Assembly (NCBI RefSeq): GCF_000315625.1
Contig: NW_005434622.1
Location: forward strand, 405,242-469,241
DNA: 64,000 nucleotides
Source of the DNA: Guillardia theta CCMP2712
Lineage: Eukaryota; Cryptophyceae; Pyrenomonadales; Geminigeraceae
Direction of reading: 5' to 3'
The position numbers and the translations under genes are program-made. Below, piece by piece: positions 1 through 10,765 of the stretch. The notes under the pieces were generated by a model. The model saw only the letters and a list, made by a program, of their open reading frames with translations. It did not search any database and was not told the origin of the DNA. How positions within the stretch are numbered: the first letter of the stretch is position 1; each line of letters starts with the position of its first letter.

Positions 1-267
1 TGCGTTTCTTCCTCTTTTGACCCTAAGCGAAAACTCATGCTGGTGGCGATGGAAGGAAGATAGATCGCAATTGTTCTCAAACAGTATGCTGTTTGTTCCT
101 GACAAATAATGCAAATAACATAGGGAAATCATTTCTCCATCGATTAAAATTTTGAGAAGGTATATATTCAATCCACCCATGATTTTCGTAAAATTTGACA
201 TATGGATCTCCTTTGTTAGAGCCTCAATCTGAGGTGATGTGCATGAAGTTTTGTTAGGCAATATCGC

Positions 268-658
268 ATGACACTCTTCGCAGCAACCATCTTTCCGAGG
301 CTTGCCATTCCTCCGGATGTGACGGCGGCAAGGAAGATGGGTCAGGTTCAGGTTTTGCACTCCTTGGTAGAGACTGATGGTTTCATTGATCTATACTGAC
401 TGAAGATTGGTGCAGTTTGTAAGCAGCAGTGCTTTTGTGTTGTACTTCAAGTTCTGTGTATGTTATTGCGCCAGGTGACATCTTAACTTAATGCTTTTCC
501 TGTTTTCCCTGTTTTTCCTGTCATCCTTTTGAACAAAAGTGCAGGATGCAGCATTTGTTGGCAGCAACCACGAGGGATCCATTTTCAAATCTCAGAATTC
601 AGGCAACTCAACCTTTCCTTCGTTTGCAACGCTACACAAATCCTTGGAATCCAGATAA
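268..658 (+). CDS. Possible small two-exon gene, unknown product
   Basis: An ATG at 268 opens a frame to 366 (99 nt). A GT donor at 367 and a GCAG acceptor ending at 544 join it to 545-658 (114 nt), giving about 70 residues ending in a TAA. Both exons are multiples of three, and the second reads as ordinary protein (DAAFVGSNHEGSIFK). The 178-nt intron is longer than most here. No domain is recognised. It could also be the 3' part of a gene that begins before the window. Confidence 0.28.
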
Positions 659-1468
659 GTAGGTCGAAAGAAAAATTTCAGGTTTGAGATTTTAGATTGA
701 TCAGCAGAGGCTTTGAGGGACAGGAAGCTAACAAGTTGGTGATGAATGCCCATGAAGGAGGACTCTTGAGGAGTAGATGATGAAGGATCCAAAAAGAAGG
801 AAAAATGGTCACAATTGTGTAGGAAGGACACAGGTTCTCCTTGGTAGAAGAGACTCAGATTTGAGATCAGTATCCTTTATGAGATCAGTATCCTTTGAAG
901 GGACACGCGACACAGTGCATTCCCAGTTTGGACAGGTGTTCAACAGAGAGTTGGGTTGGAGGAAATGTGAGACTCCTTCCCGAGCATCAACTCATAAAGC
1001 AGTCACGATCATTTCATGCGTTTTGTTCTGATGAGAAGAAGGATTCGAGGTGGTGTATTATCATTTGACATCCAGCATACGGACGAACATCTAGATGTCA
1101 TAAATAATTCTCAGTAACCATCCGGATTTTTATTGTAGGTCTTATAATAGTTTATTGTCAGACGGGGATATTAATCCGGATGAGTCAGAAGTTCAAAATT
1201 TATTTGAGAGATCTAACAGAGTACCGGTCAAGTTCAGGAGAGTACAAATGATGGGGTACAAAATATACATTGCATCGGGTGTATTTACTTTGAGATTTGA
1301 TATGGACCGATGTCCGCTTCAACTATAGTACCCAATATTAGTACCAATAAATAGTTTTTGAGTGAATTCTGGTCGATATCTATTTGATAACAAATCTTTT
1401 ATGTTTTTATTTTGTACCAATATTGTACGGCCAAAAGTCTTTGATCCCGGTACAACAAAAAGTACGAA
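659..1468. other. Non-coding stretch upstream of the recombinase
   Basis: No convincing exon is seen. It contains a short tandem duplication at 863-896 and AT-rich DNA from about 1080 onwards. It may hold the left end of the Crypton-like element, but I see no clear terminal repeat or target duplication. Confidence 0.4.
863..896. repeat. Two-copy tandem repeat, 18-bp period
   Basis: The 16-base word GAGATCAGTATCCTTT occurs at 863-878 and again at 881-896, separated by two bases. Confidence 0.85.
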
Positions 1469-4250
1469 ATGGCGGAAACTAGCGGAGAATGCCTGTTTGG
1501 ACGCGAATGTCGAATACAGGGAGCTCCATGCAACCCTGCGACTGGGACTGGACATAAGTGCCGGAAATGTGGTGGCAACTTTCATGCAGTATGTGCCAGT
1601 TTTCGAAGTGAGGATCCTGGATTTTGTGGTTGTCAATCGCCGCCTCCTCCCAGCGATGATGTGCAGTCAGCGATAGCAATTGACGAATCGGAAGGAGATG
1701 GCATGTCAGTGTCATCTTGCACGTCACAATTAGATGATGGGATGGAGGGACCAAGCTCGATGTTTCAAAATCCCACTGCTGCTGCAAGACCCAACAATGC
1801 ACGACCAAAGAGAAAACGTTCTTCTACAGAAGCTGAGTCTGCTCTGTGGGACAACTTACGCGTACAAGACGAAGCAGCGCTCGAAGCATCAGTGGAAGCT
1901 ATCCGCGAGAATACGATATCGAAGAAGAGCAGGAAGATGTATACCAGCTCCATGATACGTCTTTTGCAATGGCTCTATGTCAACAGAAAAGAAGTTCTCA
2001 CCAAGGAGTTCAGGGAGCTCATGGAAAGACAGAATATCATGAACTTGCACTACGTTCCCGATAAAGATCTGCTGCATGATATCCTAACGCGTCGTGAAAT
2101 CAAACCCATCGACTTTGAAAATAAGGAATCAACCGATCCAAAGTGTAGATTTACATCCACAGCTTTCATTACATGGCTTGAGCATTTGAGAAGTCAACGC
2201 GAAGCGGGTGGAAACTCTGAGAATGGTGCGTATGCATTTAGCACTTTGTCAGGACACAGATCTGGTCTGTTTGATCTTTATCGTCACTACGGATTCGAAA
2301 TGCCTTCCGAACTTAGCAATTCGTTGAAGAAGGATTTCAAAGGCGTGAAACGAACAGTTGCTAAGGGTGCATCGGAGACGAAAGATGTTAAAGTGAGTAG
2401 TGGGAAGGACCCATTATCATTCGAAGGATACAAAATGTTAGGGAATTTCAGTTTGAAGCAAACAGGCACAGAATGGATTTTTTTCAGGACTATGCTCATC
2501 ATATGCTGGAATCTCATTTGCAGAGCAAACAATGGAATCAAAATCCTGTACAACCATATGGAATTCTTCGAGGATGCGCTCAAAATTTACATCATTCATC
2601 AAAAGAATGATCAGGAAGGAGATCGACCACGGGATGGGAAACACATCTACGCCAATCCTTTAAATCCAGACATCTGCCCCTTGCTGGCCCTTGGTAAGTG
2701 AAGATTTGTTTGTACACATCGCTAAGAATTGATATTACTTCCGGTGAACGCAGGCATTTACTGGTGTTGCTTTGGAATGAACGATAATGGACATGGAAAG
2801 CTATTCCCGGGCAATAATCAGTTCGACCGTTTCAGCAAAATCATCACCAGGTTCCGCAACAACGAAAATCTGAAAGATGCCTTCAAATTCCTGGGAATAG
2901 ACATACAAAATATCGGGTCACACAGTGTAAGAAAAGGTACTGTACATGGTTTGGTATCCACTCGGATCCAATGACTGATGTTGTGCAAAGGATCCGCTAC
3001 TTATTGTTCCGGTGGAAGTCCAGATGGTCCAAGATATGTTCCTCTGAGTAATAGGTGACAAACAATATCCATCACTGGATTCTGAGCCGTAGCGCAGAAT
3101 TGGCTGGAAGATGGGACCTGTGCAAGACACATACATGAGACTTGAGGCTGCAGGTAATTCTCTTCTCTGAGGTGACATGGAAGGGCAACGACTTGACCGC
3201 GCGATAGGCGACCAGTATGTGGGAAGGACAGCGACGGGCCTGCCCCTGGACAAGGCAGAGTTTGCCACGTTGCCCCCCTACTTTCGCTGGTCTGATGGGG
3301 ATGAAAGAGCATTTGTATCGTCTTACATCTCAGAGATGTTCCCTGGAATTACAACCAAACTGTATCTTGTTGCAGAATACGCTGTGGCTTCTGTTGTGTA
3401 TCATTCTGAATTTTTGATGAAGACACTCCCGAAGGAACATGCTTTGTTGGCTACTTGCCTGTTCACGCAACAAGGAATTCTTCAACGAATGAAGAAAATG
3501 GTGACAATCGAGGGCGATGGCAGACGGTGTACAGGCATTCCAGCGCATGTAACAATCCTCAGAGGCATGAAAGGGCTTGAAGCTAGCAGGAAGGAGGTAG
3601 AAACGCGTGATACGCAAACAGACATCAGTCTGATGGCATCAAACTCAGTGAACAATGGCAACATGGAGCAGAGTCACTGTGTTGGAAATATCGGCGGAGG
3701 GATGATGATGCCAATTGTGCTTCAAAAAGTGGAAGAGATGACAACTCGATTTCGTCATATGGAGGATATGTTAGAGGTCCTGATGAGACAGGTGAATGGG
3801 AGGGCAGACTGTCAAAGCAGTCCAAGACAGCCTGCACAAGTTGAGCAGAGTGGAGCATTGCAGGTGAACGGATACAACTGGGGTCGACGCATTCGCCTTC
3901 TGCCAGAAGATTTTTTATGGCCAAAGATGTTCGTTGATGTGGCTTACGAGTGGTGGATGCAAGGAAATGCAGAAAAAGGGTATCCACCATTCAAAAACCT
4001 GGAACCGAGTGATTTTGCCGACCAGAATGCAAGGAAACGTTTGAGTGACTTCAGGTATCTGATGGGCAAAATAGACCAATGTGCACAGGAGAAAGGAGTG
4101 TATAAGGAGAACGCAACCATGGAGGAAACCAAGGAAATCTTCAAGCAGTGCGTGGAATGCTTGAAACTACCGAGGAAAGAAGGGAGGCAACGACGGACCT
4201 GGCAGTCTGTAGCGACCTGGTGCAGAGAACAAGACGGATTGCATCGTTGA
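1469..4250 (+). CDS. Crypton-type tyrosine recombinase, 856 aa, five exons
   Basis: This is a DNA-transposon tyrosine recombinase that would cut and rejoin DNA through a phosphotyrosine intermediate. Exons are 1469-2693, 2754-2936, 2991-3054, 3098-3153 and 3208-4250; the sum is 2571 nt, in frame. The introns are 43-60 nt, GT-AG. Residues about 8-55 form a Cys/His-rich zinc-finger-like module. The catalytic set is complete: Arg352 (LICRANN), Lys379 (HQKND), HSVRKG with His465 and Arg468, and Tyr503 in GWKMGPVQDTYMR. Each of the last two motifs becomes readable only after splicing. Residues about 734-856 (WGRRIRLLPEDF...AYEWWMQGN) resemble the GCR1-like DNA-binding tail found in Cryptons; that part is a tentative match. 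The frame is uninterrupted, so the copy may be active or recently active, or domesticated. Element ends were not identified. Confidence 0.9.
1469..4250 (+). mobile_element. Crypton-like DNA transposon (coding core)
   Basis: The element is defined here by its recombinase gene only. Cryptons usually lack terminal inverted repeats and make very short target duplications, so the borders cannot be set from one copy. They probably lie within 1080-1468 on the left and 4251-4900 on the right. Confidence 0.6.
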
Positions 4251-5010
4251 GAACCAGTAGTTAGACGAATGAGATGATTACAGTGACAGATTTTATAGCA
4301 AAACATATGACGTACGCAAGTGCCGATATTCCACAGAAAAAGTGAGTGGTAATGGACGTGTAGGAATGAAGAACGAAGGTGATGGTGGACTAAGGAGTTG
4401 AGGTTGTCTCTTTCCTTGCGATGTGGCAATATATTGATGAGATTTGAATCGTGAGATTGTAGTTCAAGATCATTGTGTACATCATACATCCATTGTCATA
4501 TGGCTAGCTATGATGTAAAGAGGAAAAGAATGCTCTCATCTACTCAGAATCGCTCACAGCACCGTCTTTCATCCTCTTCTGAAGCCATTGCGCAAATTTT
4601 ATGGGAAATTTATTGCGAACTATAAACTTTCATAAATTCTGGTACAACCCGAAAATCGGATACATAATAATATGATCCGGAAGAAACCTCCTACCCATAA
4701 TACCCATAACTTTCTGCCAAACCCTGCGGATCCCACCCCTACCCCTTAATAAATTTAGAACTACCCCTGTAAAATCATACCTTCAATCCATGGAGGTACA
4801 TATCCAACTCAGTATAATATCCCTTTGCAGAGTCCTTTATCTAGACCCCTACCCCACCAAATTCAATACCACCCCATTACTTTATTATGACATTGGCAGA
4901 ACCTACCCACCCCTGTCTGCTATGTAGTGAAGAGTTCCCAGCAAGCAGAGGCGCATTCGAACGAGCAAGGAAGAAAAACCATATTGCAAGAGCCAGTCGG
5001 TAAGGAACAG
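4251..5010. other. Non-coding stretch with a CCCAC-rich patch
   Basis: After the recombinase stop the DNA is AT-rich without a coding signal. From about 4680 to 4915 it turns into a patch rich in ACCCC and CCCAC words, one of several such patches in the window. The following open frame begins just after this patch (first in-frame ATG at 5011). Confidence 0.5.
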
Positions 5011-6515
5011 ATGCCCGCTACAGAGAATCAGACGATTCCCCCTCGACAGACAAGCAAAACTTCGCATGACATGCTTTCTGGAGACTTGGTGTACGACAAA
5101 AGAAAACTTCCAATCATTCAAAAAAGAGTGGCGAAGGAGCTGAAGCACGACGCCTTCGCGTCATGTTACAAGCCTGAAGTACTTTCATATGCATGGAAGG
5201 TGTACTACGACGTTGTAATAACTTTGCAGGACATGCAAGTTGCCCTTCTTCTTGACCTCCCAAATAAAGTCTTCGACGATGGCGGAGCTATCAACAGAGC
5301 CTTTGTGGAGCACATTGCCGGTAAGGGTGGTTCCAGGGTTAAAGTAACGAATCAGTTTCCGGAAGATTATCCAGCAGAAAGAGTGGAGCGAGTAATGTCT
5401 ACTCAAGAGACAACGCAGGGTGTCTACGAGAAACTCTCAAGTCAGGATCATGCTTTCCTCAAGAAGATTATTCCTCCCAACGAATCGTTCCTTGCAGAAT
5501 TGAAAACTGTTGGCTTCATTGGCTTTCCCAACACGAATGAAGAGCTCGCTGGCAATGGAAATGTCGTGTTGACCGACAAAAACTTGTACTTTTACTGGCA
5601 TCAAAACAGGTATGAGGCCTCCGCCAATGAGAGCGTTCACGGATCTACCTCCTGCTGGTGCCCCATGGGTTGGTGCGGTTGCTTCGAATGCTGCAGATTT
5701 TACTCGGGAAGCTACTCGCATGTGGGAGTGAGGGAGGCTGAGGACAAGATCACTTTCATCCCGATCAGCTACCTCACTCCCGGTGGAGTCAAGTGTGAGC
5801 GCTCAGATCACCTCAAGGTATCGAGAAAGGTGGAGTTCGACAAACGCTGCTGCTGCTCATCATGCTGCTGCTGCTGCTGCTACAGAGGTAGCAGCAGCTC
5901 AACCAGCGGCATCACCAGCTCAACCAGCGGTCATGGAAGCACAGGCTGCTGTGACTGGTGCTTCTATCACGGGCAAATGATCTTCCAGTTCAGCAGCGAG
6001 CAGCTGAGTGGGGCATCCATAGAAGCGAGGATCATCAAGAAAATCGTGAATGGGGCAAACCGCGGCGAAATTGTCTGTGATGGCCGACTTCGCGTTCTGA
6101 GCGTAAGATATGTGGATCTTGCCACGAACCAGGTAAGGCTCAGCTTGTATACTTGTGACGATGAGATGGAGTGACTGAGACATTCAAGGTGAAGGAAGTC
6201 AGCTGCGTCGTTGATAAAGACAATGTCTCCCTCGAGGACGTCTACAAGTTTACCGTCGCGGTCAATTCCCATTGCAAGGCTCAAGATTACATCGACAACT
6301 TTCGGCAGGTGAAAACATTCTGGCATGACAGAGTGGGTTCAAGCTGACATATCATTGGTGAGCAACAGACGAATACCATGGTCTTCTCTGACTCTGGGAG
6401 ACTGAAAGGACTGCGTAAAAGCGTAATGGAGAAGAGATTCCTGAGTGGCCCTGTGGCCTCTTCGTTTAAGTTCTTTTCCAACATTTTTAGGACTCAGAAT
6501 CGCACACAAGGCTAG
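5011..6515 (+). CDS. Cys-rich protein with a PH-like strand pattern, unknown function
   Basis: The frame is open from about 4925, but the first in-frame ATG is at 5011. Proposed exons are 5011-6132, 6189-6308 and 6369-6515; the introns are 56 and 60 nt with GT-AG ends, and the stop is at 6513. Without the second splice the frame stops at 6345. The middle of the protein (NVVLTDKNLYFYW) has the rhythm of a PH/GRAM-type beta domain. It is interrupted by a segment unusually rich in cysteine, including a run of Cys and Ser encoded by a TGC/AGC repeat at 5848-5900. A long charged N-terminal half precedes it. No family was recognised. A membrane-lipid binding role would be a guess. Confidence 0.6.
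5848..5900 (+). repeat. TGC/AGC trinucleotide run inside a coding exon
   Basis: A TGC-rich triplet run followed by AGC triplets encodes consecutive cysteines and serines within the Cys-rich protein. The run is probably prone to length change. Confidence 0.75.
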
Positions 6516-6699
6516 CGATTAGGTACAGTGATAGGATATGATAACTGACTTTTGTTTTTCCTGGATCTTTATCCTCGACGGATGCGTTTCTTATGGTTTT
6601 AGATAACTTATTTTTCTATTTCTAACTTCATAATTCGAATAAACTTATAGCTAGAATTGTGCATAGTTTCGCACGTTCGCTCATTGTTTTCTTGAAGGA

Positions 6700-8114
6700 A
6701 TCACTTCACACGTCAACACGCTTCTCGAGAGGCACTTGTCAGGAGTTACCCCAAAATTTTGGTGCGCGAAGGTCTGGACCTCCTTTCGAGGTTGTTGTGA
6801 AAGAAGTTGTTCGAGAAAACATGCATCCAGTGAGCAATCCACAGGTGTGGTCTCCGACTTCATGAGTCGAGGCATGTCCAGGTTGGGCAACCTGATGAAG
6901 GAGACCTTAAATGGAACAGCTGAGCTGCCTACAAGCAGTGTTCTGTTTGCAACTCTGTTGGGATCGGATCCCTCGGAAACTCGCCTGCTGAATGGCGACA
7001 GTGGGTCAGTTATGGGCGATTCTCCAGGGGGGGGTGGCGGGGATTGTCTTGCCGGGCTAGCCTGACGCTCTTCCGTCAAATGGACAACAGCGAGGTCAAC
7101 CTGACCTCCTCCTTCTCCTTCTCCTTCTCCTTCTCCTTCTCCTTCTTCTTCTTCTTCTCCTCCTCCTCCTCCTTCTTTTCCTCCTTCTCCTCCTCCTCCT
7201 CCTGACCCTTCCAGCAGGACACGCCCAACAACAACTCTGGTGCGGCTGGAGCAGACACGCTTTTCGCTGGGATACCCATCCTCCACCTTCTATCCACGAA
7301 GCCCATCGGTCGGGTGATGTTGAGCATGCTCAGAGCCCTTCGACTGCAGGAGCTCATCGTCCGAGACCACGACGAATACTTTAAGGTCGGCCATCTTCCT
7401 CTCTGTCTTCCTCGTCCTCGCTAGTCGTCACCCTCTCCCTCTCTCCCCTCCTCGTCCTCATCCTTGTCGTCTCTCTTCCCCCTTCTACTTTCTGCTCAGT
7501 CTTCCTTCATTCTTGCAGAATTCTAAGGAGCACTGTCTTTGAACCAGCTTGATCACAGGTTTGCGAGAGAAGAGAGCTTGGAAGTGCAGGGGGAAAGAGC
7601 TGTCGACAAGCTCAAGACAAAGCTTCTTCGGAGGATCATGTGAACAGCTTCCCCTTGTCCCTCCTCCTCCTCCTCCTCCTCCTCCTCCTCCCTATCTACC
7701 TCCTCCTCCTCCTCCTCCTCCTCCTCCTCCTCCTCCTCCCTATCTACCTCCTCTTCCTCCTCCCCCTCCCCCTCCTTCTCCCCCTCACCTTTCACCTCCT
7801 TCTGCTCTTTCTACTCCTCATGCTCTTCCTGCTGTTGCTGCAGCGCTTGCTCCTCCTCCTCCTCCTCCTCCTCCCTATCTACCTCCTCCTCTCACACCCG
7901 TCCAGATGGTCCCCGCTGTTCGACGTCAGCGCCTGGGTCAACGTTGTGCATTGAAGTGGATTACTCCGTTCTCTCATGCTTTCATCATCCAGATGTTTTC
8001 CTACCACAGGACAACGTCGAGACCAAAGTCGAGGAGATTGCTTCCCAGAAACGCAAAGTTGCTTTCTGCGACGCTCCGAAGAGCTCCTCCTCAGCCAGGT
8101 GGAGTGAAGAGTAG
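6700..8114 (+). CDS. Poorly resolved multi-exon gene, unknown product
   Basis: Several stretches read as protein in one direction. About 6850-7000 gives FMSRGMSRLGNLMKETLNG. From 7216 to 7385 it reads DTPNNNSGAAGADTLFAGIP and continues to DHDEYFK. From 7560 to about 7638 it reads EESLEVQGERAVDKLKTKLL. After a long pyrimidine intron come LFDVSAWVNV and then DNVETKVEEIASQKRKVAF, ending with TAG at 8112-8114. Not every junction could be phased, so the exact protein is unknown. It may be continuous with the Cys-rich gene upstream or be a separate gene. The spacers between these exons carry CTT/CTC microsatellites. Confidence 0.42.
7106..7204 (+). repeat. CTCCTT/CTT/CTC microsatellite, probably intronic
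   Basis: An almost pure pyrimidine tract of CTT and CTC units ends shortly before the CAG acceptor at 7213-7215, so it would act as an oversized polypyrimidine tract. Confidence 0.8.
7659..7875 (+). repeat. (CTC)n/(TCC)n microsatellite block, probably intronic
   Basis: Long TCC-unit runs at 7661-7750 and 7851-7875 are separated by pyrimidine-rich DNA. They contain repeated CCTATCTACC interruptions. All three frames stay open only because of the repeat. The likely role is the pyrimidine part of an intron running from about 7639 to an acceptor near 7904. Confidence 0.75.
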
Positions 8115-8398
8115 AGCACTCGTTACTATCAACTGACGAGCAATGATAGGAGTTCTCTCCCTGCACAGGCGAAGAAGCGTCGAGCTTGAGGAAGAGACGA
8201 ATGTGGTCGGAAAGCGAACCACATCCTCCGTGACACTCAATGGGTTGTAGAATATAAAAGCTTCTGAATGTTGTACAATTATCAACAAGGAATTGTGCTA
8301 TTTTCCGAGGCATCAAACGATTTACACAACTTGCATTCCACCAGGCCGCGAGCTCATCATCTCAGATGACACCCTGACGAAAGGAATCTGCGTTGGTG
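8115..8398. other. Convergent intergenic region
   Basis: This short spacer lies between the 3' ends of two converging genes. It holds A/T-rich words that could serve polyadenylation. No exon is seen. Confidence 0.5.
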
Positions 8399-9124
8399 TT
8401 AGGAACCACCAAAACAAATCGCCAATGGATCATGATGTACCTCTTTTCCAGACCAATGCAAAGAGCAAACACATCCGACAAAATAGAGAACAAGAATCTG
8501 AACCGTCCAGTAGCCATCCAGCCACGCATTGAGGCCCCACCCCTGCCAATAACCCGCTATGATGCCAGACAGGTGACCGATGAAGTCGACTCGTGGGATC
8601 ATCAATTGAGTGAAGATAAGAGAAGCGAAAGGAGACATATTGTACGGAACCCTGAAGAACAAGAAATCCAAAGATTGCCCACTTGTAAGCAAACTCATCC
8701 AGGTCATCCAAGCAAAGACAACACAAGAGAAACCAACACCAACCGTGTTAAGAGTGTACTCAGCAGATGGTGTACGAAGCAGCACATGATGAATTGCATT
8801 CTGAAAAATCACTGAGAGCAAAAGGAATACCAAGGTAAATCGCAGATATTCCAGAGATCCTAGTATTTGCTCTGCATGTCTCAACTGCCAGGTTGAGAAC
8901 ATGTTGAACCCAAGGTGAACAAGGTTTATATGAGACAGAGAAGCGCTGAGCGTCCTCCACCATTGTTTCTCGATAACAACAAACCTGTAGCTACTTCCTA
9001 GATCAACATAATCGAGGCGATTCCTCCAAATGAGGTACCAGATTGTACAGCAGGTCCCGATGACCGATGCTGTAGCAGGAAATCTGAGCCACTGGACGAT
9101 TTCAGGTGCGTTTTCCCAATCCAT
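8399..9124 (-). CDS. Rhomboid-family intramembrane protease
   Basis: This is a 241-residue single-exon multi-pass membrane protein. The rhomboid signature is visible: the serine motif GVGFS (Ser133) in one membrane segment and the histidine in FIGHLSGIIAGY (His184) in another. An early HINLVHLGFNMF segment matches the H-x-x-x-x-H-x-x-x-N style region of the family. Rhomboids cut transmembrane substrates within the bilayer. The small size and C-terminal tail fit the eukaryotic rhomboid-like group, so organelle or Golgi/ER location is open. Both catalytic residues are present, so activity is plausible. It starts at ATG 9124; a TAA follows the last codon. Confidence 0.82.
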   Translation of the reverse strand: MDWENAPEIVQWLRFPATASVIGTCCTIWYLIWRNRLDYVDLGSSYRFVVIEKQWWRTLSASLSHINLVHLGFNMFSTWQLRHAEQILGSLEYLRFTLVFLLLSVIFQNAIHHVLLRTPSAEYTLNTVGVGFSCVVFAWMTWMSLLTSGQSLDFLFFRVPYNMSPFASLIFTQLMIPRVDFIGHLSGIIAGYWQGWGLNAWLDGYWTVQILVLYFVGCVCSLHWSGKEVHHDPLAICFGGS

Positions 9125-9281
9125 CCTTTGACTGCAAAAGGAGAAGAGAAAACAAAAAGAGATTCCCGTCTACATGAAAGAAGCAAGATCGAAGGAGAAA
9201 GACAGCAAGAATGCTCCCGCAGCTTGAAGTGCTATCAACAGGTTCATGAGGACATGAACAGTACAACCATTCCTGGGCAAC

Positions 9282-9286
9282 AAAAA
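9282..9286 (-). terminator. Pol III terminator of tRNA-Gly
   Basis: On the minus strand a run of five T lies about 20 nt after the tRNA 3' end, the usual RNA polymerase III stop. Confidence 0.6.
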
Positions 9287-9306
9287 GTTTCCGTGCTTCC
9301 CTAACG

Positions 9307-9377
9307 TGCGTCCGCCGGGACTCGAACCCGGGTCGAAAGCATGGGAGGCTTCCATCATACCCCTAGACCACGGACGC
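9307..9377 (-). tRNA. tRNA-Gly (anticodon CCC)
   Basis: Read on the minus strand, GCGTCCG and CGGACGC form the 7-bp acceptor stem. The anticodon loop is CTCCCAT, giving anticodon CCC. The T arm has GGTTCGAGTCC (B box). The length is 71 nt including the discriminator A, typical for tRNA-Gly, with no intron and no encoded CCA. The anticodon stem has one G-T wobble. Confidence 0.93.
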
Positions 9378-10291
9378 GGCCTAGCACGGTTACTGACGGA
9401 GGCTGCTAATAATATATATACCGTTGTTTCAACCTGTCCCAAAATCCGTGGAAAAGCTCCTCCAAGTTTTCAAATCTATCTGTGTGCCTTCCGGAATATT
9501 CTAGACGAAACCTGCGACTGGATGTGACGGGTAATTTGAAGTCTCGCCCTCAACCATCACGCTATCCAACTAAATGGAGTCTTACCTTTTGAAAATTTAG
9601 GCATTAGATTGTATAATAAATTGTGAAACTTTGTGACCGTCGGACGGTCGAAACGGCGACAGCCATCCATAAAATAAAGTTAAGTTAAAAATCAGTACGA
9701 GGCCATAAAATAATCAGTTCCGCCTCCTTTTGAGCTCGATACCCCCGTGCAACCCCCAAAGCTGACCGAGGTCACTTGAGGACCCTGACAACATATCTAT
9801 AGTGAGGGTGGGGGTGGTATCAGTGATCCTTTTGGAGGCCAACGCATGTGTGACTGTGGAGTATAATTAGCTCATATTTACTACATGAATCCCTGGTGCA
9901 AGCACACGGGCTGTCATAGTAGTCACGAGGCAATGGGGTATCAGTCGGTGTAACAATCCGAGACCCTCGTGATAATCTTCGAAAAGATCTGTTTTCTGAA
10001 ATGATATTCCCCGGATACCTGGGGCCTTACAAATGATTTTAGCTTGTGAAGTTCAGCTTATCAGCGGATATTGAAGCTATTGGTGTACCAGGATTGGTTT
10101 GTTTCGACTTATCTAAGAATATTTTGATTATTAGAGCACTTTCAGGTTATTACTGGCCCCTTACAAGAGGAGGAAGACCCCGAAGAAGGAACAGCTCTCC
10201 TCTCGCGTATTCCCTCAAGTTCCTTCCGCTGCTCACCTGCTCTTCCCTGCATCTCCGTTCCTTGCTTTCCCTCCCTCATCCTCCTGCTCCT
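9378..10291. other. Intergenic region with motif pair
   Basis: No exon is seen. It contains AAGTTAAGTTAAAAA at about 9677 followed by a patch with CCCCC and GTGGGGGTGG words (9740-9835), the same pairing seen elsewhere in the window. The 5' region of the next gene ends this stretch. Confidence 0.45.
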
Positions 10292-10765
10292 ATGCAAGCG
10301 GTCCGTGGTAAAGGCGACATCATGTTGCTAGCGCCCCAAGACGAACTCAATTCATACTCATCAAATGCCATAACGTCAGAGCCTGTCAAGTGCATGCGAG
10401 GAACCTGTGCTGTACTGGGTATGTGCATGTGTGGTATGAAGGACCGTGCGAAGCCGACTATGCCACTCAAGATGCAGAACTCTTTCAGAAAACTTTCCGT
10501 TGAGTCAGCACATCCTCCCGAACTTCCAGCAGCACCAGCTGTTAGCGCCCGTGGTGCCAACAAGTCAGTTGAAAAGGCCAAGAGCGTTCAGACTGAAACT
10601 CGAGATTCAAAGCCGGCGGAGGTTGCGGCTTCAAGACCCATGGAGATTGCGGCGTCCAAACCTATGGAGGTCCCGACGTCAAGGCCTGTCGAGGCCGCTT
10701 CTCCAAAACCTGCTTCACCACCTGAGACAAAACCTGATTTTTCTATGTTCGATTTTAGCATTTGA
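10292..10765 (+). CDS. Small Ala/Pro/Ser-rich protein with degenerate repeats
   Basis: This is a 157-residue protein starting at ATG 10292; the frame is open further upstream but without an ATG. The N-terminal half has a Cys-containing stretch (CMRGTCAVLGMCMCGM). The C-terminal half has four degenerate copies of a roughly 8-residue unit of the type AASRPMEI / AASKPMEV / PTSRPVEA, then a Pro-rich tail ending in DFSMFDFSI. No family was recognised. The tail looks disordered. Confidence 0.6.
   Translation: MQAVRGKGDIMLLAPQDELNSYSSNAITSEPVKCMRGTCAVLGMCMCGMKDRAKPTMPLKMQNSFRKLSVESAHPPELPAAPAVSARGANKSVEKAKSVQTETRDSKPAEVAASRPMEIAASKPMEVPTSRPVEAASPKPASPPETKPDFSMFDFSI

Noticed and set aside
2937-3207. 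Apparent frameshifts and stops in the recombinase gene
   Set aside because: Each break is removed exactly by a GT-AG intron of 43-60 nt that also rebuilds the conserved motifs, so it is not a pseudogene.
7549-8136. A 195-codon frame with long poly-Pro stretches
   Set aside because: The frame is produced by the CCT microsatellite; all three frames stay open there. Flanking exons are better explained by splicing around the repeat.
9170-9442. 90-codon minus-strand frame through the tRNA
   Set aside because: It crosses the tRNA-Gly gene and has no support as protein.
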